Positions 21,765-29,753 of a stretch of DNA of 39,665 nt are shown piece by piece. The position numbers were made by a program, and so were the translations under genes. The DNA comes from Desulfurococcales archaeon. GTDB lineage: Archaea > Thermoproteota > Thermoprotei_A > Sulfolobales > NBVN01. The stretch covers positions 1 to 39,665 of the forward strand of contig WAOK01000055.1 of NCBI GenBank assembly GCA_015521325.1, given 5' to 3'. The notes under the pieces were generated by a model. The model was not told where the DNA came from. It worked only from the letters and a program-made list of their open reading frames with translations, and searched no databases. How positions within the stretch are numbered: position 1 is the stretch's first letter; every line of letters starts with the position of its first letter.

Positions 21765-24725
21765 TCACTTCTTGTCCTTTAGGGCGGCGTGGGCTGCTGC
21801 GAGCCTCGCCACCACTATCCTGAACGGGGAAGCGCTGACGTAGTCTAGGCCTGCCTTGTGGAAGACCTCTATCGACGCTGGGTCACCGCCGTGCTCGCCG
21901 CAGATGCCGACCTCTAGGTACTTGTTGCTCTCCTTCCCTGCCTTCGTCGCCATCGCCACTAGCTTGGCCACGCCCTTCACGTCTATGGTCTGGAACGGGT
22001 TGGCTGGGAGGATGCCTAGCTCGAGGTACTGAGGCATGAACTTGTTCTCGACGTCGTCCCTGCTGAAGCTGAAGGTCGCCTGCGTTAGGTCGTTGGTGCC
22101 GAAGCTGAAGAACGCCGTCTCCTTCGCAATCTCATCCGCCGTCAGCGCGGCCCTAACGGTCTCTATCATGGTGCCGACGAGTATGCGGAGTGACTTCCCG
22201 TCCTTGACGAAGTAGTAGGTGGCGGGCCTCTCACTGTCCTTGGTTAGTGTGTAGCCCCTCTCCTTAGCGACCTCCTCCAGCGCTGGCTCGATGGCGTTCT
22301 GCTTGACGTACACTATCTCAGCGACCTCGCTGACCTGCGGTATCATTATCTCAAGCACCGGGTTCTTGCCCTCCTCGAAGAGCTCGACGGCTGCCTCGAT
22401 CATGGCCTTAGCTAGGTACTTGTAGATCTCTGGGTAGGTCACGCCGACTCTCACACCGCGGTGGCCCATCATCGGGTTGTGCTCCTTGAGGGCGACTACC
22501 CTCTTATAGAGCCACTCGAGCCTCTCGATCTTCTCCTCCAGTTCCTTGATCAGGTCTGCCGCCATGTCCTTCGCTGCCTCACTGCTTCTGAGGGTATGGT
22601 AGGCGACCTTGGCCTCGTACAGCTCTTTCAGTAACTCCTCGGGGGCTGGCAGGAACTCGTGGAGCGGTGGGTCGATAAGCCTTATGACGACCGGCAGTCC
22701 GTCCATTATCTTCAGCATCTCCTTGAAGTCCGGCTTGATCATCTCGGCCAGCTTCTTCATGTTCTCCTCTCTCTCCTCGGTGGTCTCGGAGAGGATCACC
22801 CTCCGGAGGGCCTCTAGCCTCTCCGGCTTCCTGAACATCCTCTCGATCCTCAGGAGTCCGATGCCCTCAGCGCCGAACTTCCTGGCTATCTCGGCGTCCT
22901 CCGGCACGTCGGCGTTGGCCCTCACACCGAGCCTCCTGAACTCGTCGGCCCAGGAGAGGAGCTCCTGTAGCTCCGGTATGAGCTCGGGCTCGATTGTGGG
23001 CACCTTGCCGAGGTAGACGTTGCCCGTGTTGCCGTCGATGGTTATCCAGTCACCCTCTTTGACTATGATGTCGCCGACGCGGAACTCCTTCTTCTCGTAG
23101 TCGATCTTTATCATCTCAGCACCGACGACAGCGGGCTTACCGATGCCCCTGGCCACAACTGCTGCGTGGGAGGTCATGCCGCCGCGGGCGGTCAGTATGC
23201 CGACCGCTGCATAGAAGCCGTGCACGTCGTCGGGCTTGGTCTCCACCCTGACCAGTATGACCTTCTTGCCCTTCCTCGCCCAAGCAACCGCGTCGTCTGG
23301 GTGGAACACTACCTGGCCGCTGACGGCGCCGGGTGATGCTGGGAGGCCCTTAGCTATGGGCTCTGCCTTGGCCTTCGGGTCGATCCTCGGGTAGAGGAGC
23401 TTGAGCACCACGTCGGGCTTTACCTTCAGCACTGCCTCCTCCCTCGTCAGTATGCCCTCCTTAGCCATGTCGACCGCTGTCCTGACCCTCGCTACGGGCG
23501 TCATCTTCGCGGCCCTGTTCTGGAGGAAGTACAGCTTGCCCCTCTCGATCGTGAACTCTATGTCCATTACGTCCTTGTTTAGCCTCTCGAGCTTCTTGCC
23601 AGCCTCTATTAGCTGGTCGTAGACCTCGGGCATCATCTTCTTTAGCTCGTCGAGGTGCAGCGGGGTCCTTATGCCCGCGACGACGTCCTCGCCCTGGGCG
23701 TTCGGCAGGAACTCGCCGTAGGGCTTGTTCTCGCCGGTAGCGGGGTCCCTTGTGAAGTAGACGCCGGTGCCGGAGTCCCAGCCCATGTTGCCGAATACCA
23801 TCATCACGACGTTCACGGCGGTGCAGTCCGCTATATCGGGAGTGATGTTGTTGGCTATTCTGTAGTATATGGCCCTCGGGTTCATCCAGGACCTGAAGAC
23901 CGCCCTTATCGCCAGCTCGAGCTGCTTCCACGGATCCTGCGGGAACTCGCCCCAGTTCTCCTTGATTATCTTCTTGAACTCCTCAACGAGCTGCTTCAGG
24001 TACTTGACGGCGAGCTCCCAGGTCTTGGGAGCGACCTCCCTAGGCGGCTGGGCGTCGAGCCTGAGGCTGTACTTCGGGTACTTCGCCTTAACAGCCTCTA
24101 TCTCGGCGGCGAACTTCTCGCTGGCCTCCTTCCTAAAGGCCTCGTCAAACTCCTCGAACTTCTTGTCGAAGAGCTCCTCAGGTATCTCCAGCACGATCTT
24201 GCCGAACATCTGGAGGAATCTCCTGTATGCGTCGTAAGCGAACCACTCATTGTTAGCCAGCTTGGCCAGCCCGGGGGTGACCTCATCGTTGAGGCCGAGG
24301 TTGAGGACTGTGTCCATCATTCCGGGCATCGAGACCGCTGCGCCGGACCTGACGGAGACCAGCAGCGGGTTCTCGGGAGACCCGAACTTCTTGCCGGACT
24401 TCTCCTCTATCTTGTGCATCGCCTCCCTTACCTGATCGAGCAGGCCCTCGGGAAGGTCTAGGGAGTTGATTATATCCCATATCTGCCTGATTATCTTATC
24501 CCTTATCTCGGGCGGTGGGTTCCGCTCCAGCTCCTTCACGAGCTTGTCCATCTCGGCCTTCCTCGGACCGTAGAAGTCCCTGCACGCCTCCGTGGTTATC
24601 GTGAAGCCTGGAGGCACTGGGAGGCCGAGCTGCGTCATCTGGGCTAGGGAAGCGCCCTTACCGCCGAGGAGCTTCTTATTCCTCCAGTCCGCCTCCTCGA
24701 ATAGGTAGACATACTTCTTAGTCAC
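21765..24725 (-). CDS. ppdK: Pyruvate, phosphate dikinase
   Basis: About 986 residues; converts pyruvate, ATP and phosphate to PEP, AMP and PPi, reversibly, in gluconeogenesis or glycolysis. ATP-grasp domain with GGKGASLAQMTQLGLPVPPGF, VRSGAAVSMPGMMDTVLNLG and GVYFTRDPATGE; phosphohistidine domain with TARGGMTSHAAVVARG (His about 520); C-terminal TIM barrel with PPLHEFLP, MGHRGVR and EVGICGEHGGDP (catalytic Cys about 942). It is longer than typical ~870-900-residue bacterial enzymes, partly through a Lys/Glu-rich helical stretch at ~185-265. GTG 24725 was chosen: GGTGGAG precedes it and CTTATAATC lies about 42 bases upstream. The PPi it makes could feed the membrane pyrophosphatase at 35382. 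Confidence 0.96.
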   Translation of the reverse strand: MTKKYVYLFEEADWRNKKLLGGKGASLAQMTQLGLPVPPGFTITTEACRDFYGPRKAEMDKLVKELERNPPPEIRDKIIRQIWDIINSLDLPEGLLDQVREAMHKIEEKSGKKFGSPENPLLVSVRSGAAVSMPGMMDTVLNLGLNDEVTPGLAKLANNEWFAYDAYRRFLQMFGKIVLEIPEELFDKKFEEFDEAFRKEASEKFAAEIEAVKAKYPKYSLRLDAQPPREVAPKTWELAVKYLKQLVEEFKKIIKENWGEFPQDPWKQLELAIRAVFRSWMNPRAIYYRIANNITPDIADCTAVNVVMMVFGNMGWDSGTGVYFTRDPATGENKPYGEFLPNAQGEDVVAGIRTPLHLDELKKMMPEVYDQLIEAGKKLERLNKDVMDIEFTIERGKLYFLQNRAAKMTPVARVRTAVDMAKEGILTREEAVLKVKPDVVLKLLYPRIDPKAKAEPIAKGLPASPGAVSGQVVFHPDDAVAWARKGKKVILVRVETKPDDVHGFYAAVGILTARGGMTSHAAVVARGIGKPAVVGAEMIKIDYEKKEFRVGDIIVKEGDWITIDGNTGNVYLGKVPTIEPELIPELQELLSWADEFRRLGVRANADVPEDAEIARKFGAEGIGLLRIERMFRKPERLEALRRVILSETTEEREENMKKLAEMIKPDFKEMLKIMDGLPVVIRLIDPPLHEFLPAPEELLKELYEAKVAYHTLRSSEAAKDMAADLIKELEEKIERLEWLYKRVVALKEHNPMMGHRGVRVGVTYPEIYKYLAKAMIEAAVELFEEGKNPVLEIMIPQVSEVAEIVYVKQNAIEPALEEVAKERGYTLTKDSERPATYYFVKDGKSLRILVGTMIETVRAALTADEIAKETAFFSFGTNDLTQATFSFSRDDVENKFMPQYLELGILPANPFQTIDVKGVAKLVAMATKAGKESNKYLEVGICGEHGGDPASIEVFHKAGLDYVSASPFRIVVARLAAAHAALKDKK

Positions 24726-24770
24726 CGATCTCCACCCAACCAAGACCGTAATTGTGTGATTATAAGCTTG

Positions 24771-26300
24771 TCATGCCTTACTCTCGCTCTCGCCCTTCTC
24801 CTCAACCTGCTTACCGGTCTCCTCACCCGAAACAACAGGCTCTATCATCACCCTCAGCCTAGCTTCACCCCTAAGCCATGCCGCCAGCTTGGAGAGTAGG
24901 GAAGCCCACGCCCTAACCGTTGCCTTGATGTTGGTAGGGTCGAAGAAGAGGTAGAATATTATCACTACCAGGGCTGTGTAGAGGAGAGGCGTCACCTGCA
25001 CCATGTAGAAGCTGTACTGTGTCTTCGACCCGAGGAACCATATCAGAACATACATGAGCCACGTACCCCACGCCGCTAGTACTGAGGCGCCCCTATCGGC
25101 TAGCCTACCAAGAACCGGCAGAACGAACACAGATAGCGCCGCGGTGGCTAGGTATAGGTAAGGGTTACCGACCGCTACGAGGTACGGGTAAGGCTCGCCC
25201 GAAGGGGCGGTGTTGTAGTAGAGCACGAAGGCGTTCCTCCCTATGAGCCAGTCCCACGGCGTCGACACTGGTGGACCTCCGCCTGAGGTCTTTATGCTGA
25301 GGTGCCATCTTATGGCGCCTTCGACGGAGTTGCTCCACCACCCCATGAAGCCTAGGTAGCTGATTATCGGTACCGCTACGAGGAAGAGCATGATGACCGG
25401 GATATAGATGAACTCAAGGATAGCTATCCCTGGCTTCTCACCATCCCTTATCCTCTGCACGATCCCCGGCAGGGCTATGAATGCCCCACTGAACTTGGTG
25501 TTGAAGGCGAGGCCTGTGGCGATAGAGGCCCAGAGGGTGGAGCCCAGGGCTGTTGCAAGGAGTGCCGCGTACGTGAAGGCGGAAGTGAATATGTCGAGCA
25601 TTGCCACACCCGACATCACACGGAAGAGGTTGTCGAGGGAGATCACGAATGCCAAGGCAGCACCCAGGAATATGCCGACGTAGCCCCCGACAATCTTCCT
25701 CATGTATATGTATGACATAACCAGTATGGCCACACCAGCGGCGAGAGGGGCCAGCCTCCATGTCGAGTACGTGTCCCCCACTGTGGCAAGGACTAAGGCT
25801 ATGAGGTACTTAGCTAGGGGTGGGTGCTCGTAGTTCATGTAGTCAAGGATCCCTTTCGCCCTCGGGTAGCACTCTCCGACAGCGTACTGCTTAACATCGG
25901 GGATCTCGCTCAAGGCATTAAGGGATTCAGGAGGCACGTCCGCACACACAGCGGGGAGATAGTTTCCGTCTGTGCTGTACGTGTAGTAATCTGTGGACTT
26001 AACGATCCTCCCTCCGAGAGACTCGATAGCCTTCTTGACCTCCCCTACCTTCGTGTAGTAGTCCTGCTGGTTTGCCGGGGTGACGAGCTCTAGCGTCACC
26101 CTAACCATACCATCATGGATCGCCTTGGGCTGGACGCCGAAGATCTTAATAAGTATGTTCCTCGCTGAGGGAACATACCAGGTCTCGTCGGATATGTAGT
26201 CCTGTATCCAGAACGTGAAGCCCGTCTCCACATAAATGAAGTACCCGATTATCGCTATGAGGATCGCTGCCTCTATGGCGAGGGTGAGTAACCTATTCAT
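24771..26300 (-). CDS. GT39/PMT-like membrane glycosyltransferase with inserted extracytoplasmic domain
   Basis: 509 residues, about ten membrane helices. GT-C features: first helix AAILIAIIGYFIYV, acidic motif ISDETWY (residues ~37-42), then EHPPLAKYLIALVLATVGD (~159-177) and RLAPLAAGVAILVMSYIYMRKI, as in protein mannosyltransferases. Unusually, residues ~64-145 form a soluble beta-alpha-beta-beta-alpha-beta unit between the acidic motif and EHPPL, resembling a peptidase-inhibitor I9/propeptide ferredoxin-like fold (AIESLGGRIVKSTDYY ... VPPESLNALSEIPDVKQYA). The C-terminal tail is cytoplasmic and charged. It likely glycosylates surface proteins from a lipid-linked sugar. A TTTTAC element lies about 35 bases upstream. 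Confidence 0.8.
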   Translation of the reverse strand: MNRLLTLAIEAAILIAIIGYFIYVETGFTFWIQDYISDETWYVPSARNILIKIFGVQPKAIHDGMVRVTLELVTPANQQDYYTKVGEVKKAIESLGGRIVKSTDYYTYSTDGNYLPAVCADVPPESLNALSEIPDVKQYAVGECYPRAKGILDYMNYEHPPLAKYLIALVLATVGDTYSTWRLAPLAAGVAILVMSYIYMRKIVGGYVGIFLGAALAFVISLDNLFRVMSGVAMLDIFTSAFTYAALLATALGSTLWASIATGLAFNTKFSGAFIALPGIVQRIRDGEKPGIAILEFIYIPVIMLFLVAVPIISYLGFMGWWSNSVEGAIRWHLSIKTSGGGPPVSTPWDWLIGRNAFVLYYNTAPSGEPYPYLVAVGNPYLYLATAALSVFVLPVLGRLADRGASVLAAWGTWLMYVLIWFLGSKTQYSFYMVQVTPLLYTALVVIIFYLFFDPTNIKATVRAWASLLSKLAAWLRGEARLRVMIEPVVSGEETGKQVEEKGESESKA

Positions 26301-26457
26301 TCATCGTAACCCATGAGTTACTCCCAGGAGGGTAAAAGAATAGTCGCCAACGCTGGGCCTCATCACCCTAGGGAGAAGTCAGAGTCGGTGGTTGCGCTCA
26401 CCGAATGAAGTGAGTATTTTGAGGTAAAAAGCGAGTGGGTAAGGTTAGGTTAGTGCC
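26301..26457. other. Intergenic region with one hairpin, no convincing gene
   Basis: The gap between the glycosyltransferase start and the zinc-ribbon stop holds the glycosyltransferase promoter (CTTTTACCC on the minus strand near 26335), a 6-bp inverted repeat TCGGTG...CACCGA (26385-26404), and on the minus strand a T5 run (26426-26430) that may end the zinc-ribbon transcript. A 31-codon plus-strand frame is open but unconvincing. Confidence 0.4.
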
Positions 26458-26625
26458 TCACTTCTTCCTCTTTCTAGAGCCCTTAGAGCTCACGAAGACG
26501 TAGACCGTGGTGCCACAGTACGGACACTTACCCTTAATGGCTTTTCTGCCGTTCTTGAGGGTGACCTCCTGCGGGTCCTTCAGCTCAACCTTCTTCCTGC
26601 ACTTTACACAGAAGCCTACGACCAT
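26458..26625 (-). CDS. Small zinc-ribbon protein (DUF5679-like)
   Basis: 55 residues from ATG 26625 to [18 protein letters not shown] ... [15 protein letters not shown] has two CxxC knuckles (Cys 6/9 and Cys 34/37), a zinc ribbon, followed by a basic tail [10 protein letters not shown]. Short archaeal proteins of this layout are annotated as DUF5679; roles are unknown, with ribosome, DNA or RNA association suspected from charge. GGTGAG precedes the start, and CTTTTAAGC (around 26662-26670) is the TATA box. A 7-bp inverted repeat lies across the predicted transcription start. Divergent from ahcY. Confidence 0.82.
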   Translation of the reverse strand: MVVGFCVKCRKKVELKDPQEVTLKNGRKAIKGKCPYCGTTVYVFVSSKGSRKRKK

Positions 26626-26634
26626 CCTTGCTCA

Positions 26635-26657
26635 CCCGTACATATATGTAGTACGGG
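26635..26657. promoter_or_regulatory. Inverted repeat at the transcription start of the zinc-ribbon gene
   Basis: CCCGTAC-ATATATGTA-GTACGGG has perfect 7-bp arms. It lies between the minus-strand TATA box (26662-26670) and the ATG at 26625, covering the expected start of transcription. It could be a repressor operator or a 5' leader hairpin; the sequence alone cannot decide. Confidence 0.45.
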
Positions 26658-26698
26658 GAAGCTTAAAAGACTGTCACTTCTTGTCATGTTGTTACTTC

Positions 26699-26728
26699 GA
26701 TTGTGTCAAACAATCCCCTTAAAATTTG
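26699..26728 (+). promoter_or_regulatory. ahcY promoter with adjacent inverted repeat
   Basis: GATTGT-GTCAA-ACAATC (26699-26715) is a perfect 6-bp inverted repeat ending just before CCCCTTAAAATTTG (26716-26729), the TATA region. The TATA box is about 35 bases before the ahcY ATG. TGTCA also occurs three times nearby (26672, 26682, 26704). An activator or repressor site is inferred. Confidence 0.45.
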
Positions 26729-26757
26729 TGGAAACTCACCACAGTCGGGCGAGTAAA

Positions 26758-28023
26758 ATGCCTTACAAGATCAAGGATCCCGCACTCGCCGAGCGAGGTA
26801 GGTCACAGATAGAGTGGGCTGAGAGGAACATGCCCGTCCTCATGAGGATACGTGAAGAGTTTAAGGAAAGCAAACCATTCGAAGGAATCAGGATTGGGGC
26901 CGTTCTTCACGTTACTAAAGAGACAGCTGCTCTCGTGAGGACACTCGCTGCTGGCGGTGCAGAGGTATGGCTGGCGGGCAGTAACCCGCTCTCAACACAG
27001 GACGACGTCGCCGCGGCGCTTGCTGAAGACGGGATAAACGTGTTTGCTTGGAGGGGGCAGACGCCTGAGGAATATGAGTGGTGCATTGCTCAAGTGGCTA
27101 ATGCTAGGCCGAATATAGTGATAGATGACGGTGCCGACCTGCACGCGTACCTACACAGCAAGGCGGTCGAGGCCGGTAAGGAGGTGTGGGGCGGTACCGA
27201 GGAGACAACTACGGGCGTTATTAGGCTGAGGGCCCTCGAGCGGGAGGGGAGGCTCCTCTACCCTGTAATAGCTGTGAACGACTCCCTCACAAAGTTCATG
27301 TTCGATAACAGGTACGGCACAGGTCAGTCAACCATTGACGGCATACTCAGGGCAACGAACACCCTCATAGCTGGTAAGGTCTTCGTCGTGGCCGGGTACG
27401 GATGGGTCGGTAGAGGAATAGCAATGAGGGCGAGAGGGATGGGTGCCAGGGTAATCGTGACCGAGGTGGATCCGATCCGCGCCCTCGAGGCCGTAATGGA
27501 CGGCTTCGACGTGATGCCCATGAGAGAGGCGGCTAAGGTAGGGGACATATTCGTCACGGCGACAGGGAACACCGACGTCATAACTAAGGAGCACATGATG
27601 CTCATGAAGGACGGCGCGATACTGGCGAATGCAGGCCACTTCAACGTGGAGGTCAGCGTCAAGGACCTCGAGGAGATAGCTGTGGCGAAGAGGAAGGTTA
27701 GGGAGAATCTTGAGGAGTACACGCTGCCGAACGGTAAGCGCCTATACCTTATAGGTGAGGGGAGGCTCGTGAACCTAGTAGCTGCTGAGGGGCACCCGAG
27801 CGAGGTGATGGATATGTCCTTCGCTAACCAGGCCTACGCCGCCAGGTACATAGCCCAGAACAGGGACGCCCTAGAGGCGAGGGTATACCGCCTCCCGCAG
27901 GAGATAGATGCCTCGATAGCGAGACTGAAGCTAGAGTCGATGGGGATAAGGATAGACGAGCTTACGGAGAAGCAGAGAAAATACTTGAGTAGCTGGGAGC
28001 TCGGCACCACCGAGTCTCAGTGA
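26758..28023 (+). CDS. ahcY: S-adenosyl-L-homocysteine hydrolase
   Basis: 421 residues from ATG 26758. NAD-dependent enzyme splitting SAH to adenosine and homocysteine, relieving inhibition of methyltransferases. Substrate domain: [38 protein letters not shown] and [12 protein letters not shown] domain: [13 protein letters not shown], then the Rossmann motif [21 protein letters not shown] with [21 protein letters not shown] and NAGHFNVEV. It ends without the long C-terminal Lys-Tyr tail of mammalian enzymes, as usual in archaea. The start follows a TATA box by ~35 bases; an upstream frame to 26686 would cross the promoter. The 3' end overlaps the small Cys-rich gene by 7 bases. Confidence 0.95.
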   Translation: MPYKIKDPALAERGRSQIEWAERNMPVLMRIREEFKESKPFEGIRIGAVLHVTKETAALVRTLAAGGAEVWLAGSNPLSTQDDVAAALAEDGINVFAWRGQTPEEYEWCIAQVANARPNIVIDDGADLHAYLHSKAVEAGKEVWGGTEETTTGVIRLRALEREGRLLYPVIAVNDSLTKFMFDNRYGTGQSTIDGILRATNTLIAGKVFVVAGYGWVGRGIAMRARGMGARVIVTEVDPIRALEAVMDGFDVMPMREAAKVGDIFVTATGNTDVITKEHMMLMKDGAILANAGHFNVEVSVKDLEEIAVAKRKVRENLEEYTLPNGKRLYLIGEGRLVNLVAAEGHPSEVMDMSFANQAYAARYIAQNRDALEARVYRLPQEIDASIARLKLESMGIRIDELTEKQRKYLSSWELGTTESQ

Positions 28024-28148
28024 TCTGAGGACGCTATACAGGTTTTTACGCACTCACTCACGCACGCACTATATTCGATGCCCTTCTTGGGCTCGCAAAT
28101 TTCCATGCAGTTCTCCTCGCATATCCCATACTTTGATTTAGCTATCAT
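28017..28148 (-). CDS. 43-residue twin CX3CX3C cysteine-rich protein
   Basis: Minus-strand ORF, ATG 28148 to TGA 28017. It encodes [18 protein letters not shown] then [19 protein letters not shown] and IASSDH. The six Cys are at 10, 14, 18 and 29, 33, 37: two CX3CX3C blocks separated by 10 residues. Cys spaced by four would line one face of each of two helices, so a helical hairpin with disulfides or a bound metal is likely. A perfect GTTATAAC box lies ~30-37 bases upstream, and GGGGATAGG just before ATG may act in ribosome binding. I recognise no family. The ordered Cys spacing plus promoter make a real gene likely. Confidence 0.68.
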   Translation of the reverse strand: MIAKSKYGICEENCMEICEPKKGIEYSACVSECVKTCIASSDH

Positions 28149-28177
28149 CCTATCCCCGCTGAAAATATTGAGAGAGG

Positions 28178-28185
28178 GTTATAAC
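28178..28185. promoter_or_regulatory. Palindromic bidirectional TATA box
   Basis: GTTATAAC is its own reverse complement. It lies ~30-37 bases from the ATG of the minus-strand Cys-rich gene and ~19-26 bases from GTG 28204 of the plus-strand stress protein gene, fitting transcription in both directions. A second AT-rich palindrome, GTTTAAAC (28192-28199), is close by. Confidence 0.55.
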
Positions 28186-28203
28186 GATCAAGTTTAAACG
28201 AGT

Positions 28204-28749
28204 GTGAATGACCTCTTAACCTCCTACATCAATCATTACGTGGGTGACTACGTGCAGGAGAAAAAGAACTCGACACCCCCCTACAGAGTAATTGTGGCTG
28301 GCTTCGACGGGAGCGAGGCAAGCCTCAAGGCCGTGATGAGGGCTGCTGAGTTAGCGTCATCACTCGGGGCAGACCTCCACATAATAGCGGTTGTCCCGCC
28401 CCCTACAGTGATACTTGGGCCAATGATGGCGCCGGAACTCCTCGACGTAGCCCCTCTAGCCGATGCCGCTAGGAAAGCCCTTGAGAAAGTGGCTGAAGAG
28501 GTCAGGGGGCGGCATGGGGCAAGGGCTTTCGTCGAGGTCGTGATGGGTAACCCGGCAGAGGAAATACTGAGGTACTCCGAGAGCGTCGGGGCTAACCTGA
28601 TCGTTGTGGGGAGTTCTGGGGCGAGGGGCGCCGCCCTCCTAGGCTCCGTCGCCCATGAGGTCGTGAAGCACGCCAGGGTCGATGTCCTGGTTGTGGGAGA
28701 GGCTGATAAGGGAGGCACCGAATTATCGGGGGGTGGCGAGAGTGAGTGA
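28204..28749 (+). CDS. Universal stress protein (UspA family)
   Basis: 181 residues. After a ~27-residue N-terminal extension, the alpha/beta USP fold begins at YRVIVAGFDGSEASLKAVMRAAELA. The ATP-binding signature appears as LIVVGSSGARGAALLGSVAHEVVKHARVDVLVV (G-x2-G-x9-S type), so it is likely a nucleotide-binding USP. A hydrophilic tail (GGTELSGGGESE) ends it. GTG start, probably leaderless. The stop overlaps the GTG of the DUF2283 gene by 8 bases, so the two are coupled. Confidence 0.88.
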   Translation: MNDLLTSYINHYVGDYVQEKKNSTPPYRVIVAGFDGSEASLKAVMRAAELASSLGADLHIIAVVPPPTVILGPMMAPELLDVAPLADAARKALEKVAEEVRGRHGARAFVEVVMGNPAEEILRYSESVGANLIVVGSSGARGAALLGSVAHEVVKHARVDVLVVGEADKGGTELSGGGESE

Positions 28750-28969
28750 GGAGCCCCGTGAGGAGCTCAAGATCGGTGACATCCACAACATCTGGCTCGA
28801 GTACGATAAGCAGACGGACATACTCTACATAAACTTCGGCACAGACATCGAGGACGCTGATGAATCGGTGATGGTTGATGACGACATAATAGTGAGGATA
28901 AAGAACGGTAGGGTCGTGTCGATAACCGTAATGAACTTCAGCGAGAAGGCAGGGATACCCCTGTTCTAG
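28742..28969 (+). CDS. DUF2283 family protein
   Basis: 75 residues from GTG 28742. The core WLEYDKQTDILYINFGTDIEDADESVMVDDDIIVRIKNGRVVSITVMNF is a full DUF2283 domain (YDxxxDxLYIxF, then a DDGVIVRxxxGRIVGI-like stretch), a small beta protein of unknown function common in bacteria and archaea. The start overlaps the USP stop by 8 bases; a longer frame from 28682 would lie inside the USP gene. Confidence 0.82.
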   Translation: MSEEPREELKIGDIHNIWLEYDKQTDILYINFGTDIEDADESVMVDDDIIVRIKNGRVVSITVMNFSEKAGIPLF

Positions 28970-29018
28970 CGCTGGAAAACTTACTATACTCGATACCTCA
29001 CCGATCATGGAGTAGGTC

Positions 29019-29753
29019 TTGAGGGCCCTCGCCTTCGCCGCTGTGGTGATAGCGTCCTTCATCATCTCATCGATAGCCTGGGGCCCGCCACTCGCCCTAA
29101 TCACGAAACAGCCCGGCATGCCCCTAGCACCGATCAACCTGAGCATAGTCGGGGCAGGCAACGAGACCGGCGGGATTCCCACAAGCTCCGGCAGCGGCGG
29201 CTCACTCTTGGGGGTCGGATCTAATAGCTCGTCTCCTACCATACCGGAGAACCCTCAGAGCCCGTCATTACCAAACCCGTTCGCAGGATTAGGCGACGCT
29301 ATAGGGAACGTCCTCAACCCCGGCGTTAACCCTGAGACGGCAGAGACACCGAAATCCGGTATTGCTCTCGCCTTCGCTGTCGCTGCTCCCGTTGTCCTAG
29401 CGCTCGCTTACTACGCCCTCTATGCGAGGGGTAAGGGCAGGGTTGTTACGGTAAGGCGGCGTAGGAGGTTGCCGAGGGGTACGGCAGGGGTGACCGCAAC
29501 ATTAGCGGATGAGGACAACATCTTCGTGAGGGTTGTCCGCCTCCTCTCTATCAAGGTGTCGGAGGTTCTTGGGAAAGACCCAGACATCTTGACTCATAGA
29601 GAGATCATGCATCACGCCTCTAAGTTACTTGAGTTGGGTGATAGGGTAAGGACAGCCGTTATGGGGTATGAGAAGCTCAGGTTCGCTTCTAGGGAGACGG
29701 ACGAGGATGAGGTCATGGCTGCTGAGGAGGTGCTCAGGCTTGCTTCTAAGTGA
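29019..29753 (+). CDS. Membrane protein with DUF4129-like cytoplasmic domain
   Basis: 244 residues from TTG. N-terminal signal/helix (LAFAAVVIASFIISSIAWG), a ~70-residue low-complexity Gly/Ser/Pro/Asn linker (residues ~45-110), a second helix (GIALAFAVAAPVVLALAYYAL, ~113-134), a basic RRRRR cluster, then a helical C-terminal part (DPDILTHREIMHHASKLLELGDRV ... MAAEEVLRLASK). That part resembles DUF4129, which is common beside MoxR and DUF58 genes, as here. It is the first gene of a five-gene overlapping operon. Confidence 0.6.
   Translation: MRALAFAAVVIASFIISSIAWGPPLALITKQPGMPLAPINLSIVGAGNETGGIPTSSGSGGSLLGVGSNSSSPTIPENPQSPSLPNPFAGLGDAIGNVLNPGVNPETAETPKSGIALAFAVAAPVVLALAYYALYARGKGRVVTVRRRRRLPRGTAGVTATLADEDNIFVRVVRLLSIKVSEVLGKDPDILTHREIMHHASKLLELGDRVRTAVMGYEKLRFASRETDEDEVMAAEEVLRLASK

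Noticed and set aside
23655-24461. Long open frame antisense to the pyruvate phosphate dikinase gene (268 codons)
   Set aside because: It lies wholly opposite a well-conserved enzyme, has Leu/Glu/Gly-rich shadow composition and no recognisable domain.
24850-24866. TCATCAC...TCAG (C'/D'-like on the minus strand) in the glycosyltransferase C-terminal tail
   Set aside because: No outer C or D boxes at 12-base distances.
26355-26382. Box C-like GTGATGA and CTGA on the minus strand in the 26301-26457 gap
   Set aside because: The spacing is 12 bases in the D'-to-C' direction and there is no box D downstream or box C upstream, so no complete C/D sRNA can be drawn.
26313-26408. 31-codon plus-strand ORF (starts MSYSQEGKR) between the glycosyltransferase and zinc-ribbon genes
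   Set aside because: No promoter or ribosome-binding site at the right place, no recognisable features, and short enough to occur by chance.
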